The position numbers and the translations under genes were made by a program. DNA of 64,000 nucleotides, from the NCBI GenBank assembly GCA_903889565.1, contig CAISYC010000071.1, forward strand, positions 115,783 through 179,782, in the 5' to 3' direction. The notes beneath the pieces are model-generated. The model was not told the origin of the DNA. It made no database searches and was given only the letters and a program-made list of their open reading frames with translations. The stretch comes from an uncultured beta proteobacterium (GTDB lineage Bacteria > Pseudomonadota > Gammaproteobacteria > Burkholderiales > SG8-41). Positions 63,638 through 64,000 of the stretch are shown here, one piece after another (the first letter of the stretch is position 1; each line of letters opens with the position of its first letter).

Positions 63638-63862
63638 CGATCCAATCGCCGCGCTTTTGTAGCGCAGGCGACCCGCCTGCAAGCAATGCTTGCATAACTC
63701 GACGATACATTTCCTTAGTGGTATGCAGTTTGTAGGGCGGAAAAGCGAAGCGCATTCCGCCGGATGGATATGCATTTGAATCTGTGCGTCGTTTCCACGA
63801 TTAAATTCGCCGGGGGCGGCCCGGCGGCCGGTTACTTTTCTTGTCTCGCCAAGAAAAGTAAC
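63638..63862. repeat. Cluster of palindromic intergenic repeats
   Basis: A gene-free 225-bp stretch with several perfect palindromes: GCAGGCG-ACC-CGCCTGC (63664-63680), GCAAGCA-A-TGCTTGC (63679-63693), GGCGGAA with TTCCGCC (63736-63761), and GTTACTTTTCTT-GTCTCGCC-AAGAAAAGTAAC (63831-63862, 12-bp stem). I recall very similar GTAGGGCGGAA...CCGCC and TTACTTTTCTT...AAGAAAAGTAA elements as dispersed repeats in many proteobacterial genomes. They lie between the helicase gene and an insertion sequence. Confidence 0.75.
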
Positions 63863-64000
63863 TAGGGCGTGTTCACACTAATTGGTGGATATGATATGCT
63901 ATTGGCATGGAGATCACCAAAGAGCAATATCGCCTGATCGAGGATTGCCTGCCGCGCCAGCGCGGCAATGTCAGTCTCTCGAACCTGCAAGTTCTGAATG
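63863..64000 (+). mobile_element. Left end of an IS5-family-like insertion sequence (continues beyond window)
   Basis: The sequence AGGGCGTGTTCACACTAAT starting at about 63864 looks like a terminal inverted repeat, abutting the 12-bp hairpin at CTAG (63862-63865), a possible target duplication. A transposase start codon follows at 63907. The right end is outside the window, so the boundary and the duplication cannot be confirmed. Confidence 0.65.
63907..64000 (+). CDS. Transposase N-terminus, IS5 family-like (3' truncated by window)
   Basis: The first 31 codons read MEITKEQYRLIEDCLPRQRG then NVSLSNLQVLN, matching the N-terminal DUF4096-type region of IS5-group transposases as I remember it. 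The catalytic DDE residues are beyond the window. It is preceded by the IS terminal repeat. Whether it is intact cannot be judged. Confidence 0.7.
   Translation, partial: MEITKEQYRLIEDCLPRQRGNVSLSNLQVLN

Noticed and set aside
61328..63775. An 815-residue minus-strand frame across the AddA-like gene
   Set aside because: Antisense shadow of an intact helicase gene.
63638..63862. CRISPR-like array
   Set aside because: The palindromes differ from each other and there are no regularly spaced identical repeats or cas genes.

Overview
The window is a GC-rich, densely packed chromosomal segment, most likely from a betaproteobacterium (Burkholderiales or a close relative). The evidence is the gene order rather than any search. 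There is a greB / CobD-CbiB-like pair, an rsgA-phhB-M48 protease cluster facing orn, an rpmE-lipoprotein-rho-trxA block, a FdxA-type ferredoxin, a short PhaM-like phasin regulator, a Kdo hydroxylase, and six Bug-type (tripartite tricarboxylate) solute receptors with no permease nearby. I found about 60 protein genes, no rRNA or tRNA, no CRISPR array and no prophage. The only mobile DNA is the left end of an IS5-like element at the right edge.

Layout. 1-2.1 kb: tail of a GldG-type ABC auxiliary gene and a DUF4340 protein. 2.15-5.3 kb: a small protein and three tandem Bug receptors. 5.3-12.2 kb: thioesterase and MFS exporter, TPR-glycosyltransferase, UDP-glucuronate decarboxylase family enzyme, a second MFS carrier and a 2-hydroxyacid dehydrogenase with a clear terminator. 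12.3-14.9 kb: secreted protein, ECF sigma factor, putative anti-sigma partner and a small Cys-rich protein. 14.9-16.3 kb: a 413-bp non-coding leader with a consensus promoter inside a palindrome, then a lytic transglycosylase and a PhaM-like protein. 16.4-23.7 kb: FAH-family hydrolase, proline iminopeptidase, malic enzyme, class I fumarase, SDR and CoA-type Nudix. 23.8-31.8 kb: patatin, DUF938 methyltransferase, greB, CobD-like, Bug, rsgA, phhB, M48 protease, orn and a retropepsin-like protease. 31.8-37.9 kb: hybrid kinase with diguanylate cyclase, a DUF6494 protein and pgi. 38-43 kb: EI24-like membrane protein, thiolase, two Bug receptors and a duplicated-domain protein. 43-47.1 kb: M48 lipoprotein, Kdo hydroxylase and ArnT-like transferase. 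47.3-52.9 kb: sensor kinase and NarL regulator, a three-gene NrtABD-like ABC importer and cyanase. 53-57.8 kb: orphan TRAP receptor, rpmE, lipoprotein, a 134-bp tandem duplication, rho with a C-rich leader, trxA and fdxA. 57.8-63.6 kb: an AddB/AddA-like nuclease-helicase pair. 63.6-64 kb: a mosaic of palindromic repeats and the IS end.

How the parts work together. The strongest functional module is the cyanate locus: importer plus cyanase give uptake and detoxification of cyanate to ammonium, plausibly under the adjacent two-component system. The M48-KdoO-ArnT-like run looks like a lipopolysaccharide and outer-membrane maintenance operon. The rho region is unusual in having both a strongly C-rich, G-poor 5' leader, as expected for autogenous Rho control, and a duplicated 3' end. 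I did not find a clearly undescribed multi-gene system. The least explained items are the leader before the transglycosylase, the duplicated rho 3' end, the TPR-glycosyltransferase and the 244-residue duplicated-domain protein beside a Bug receptor.
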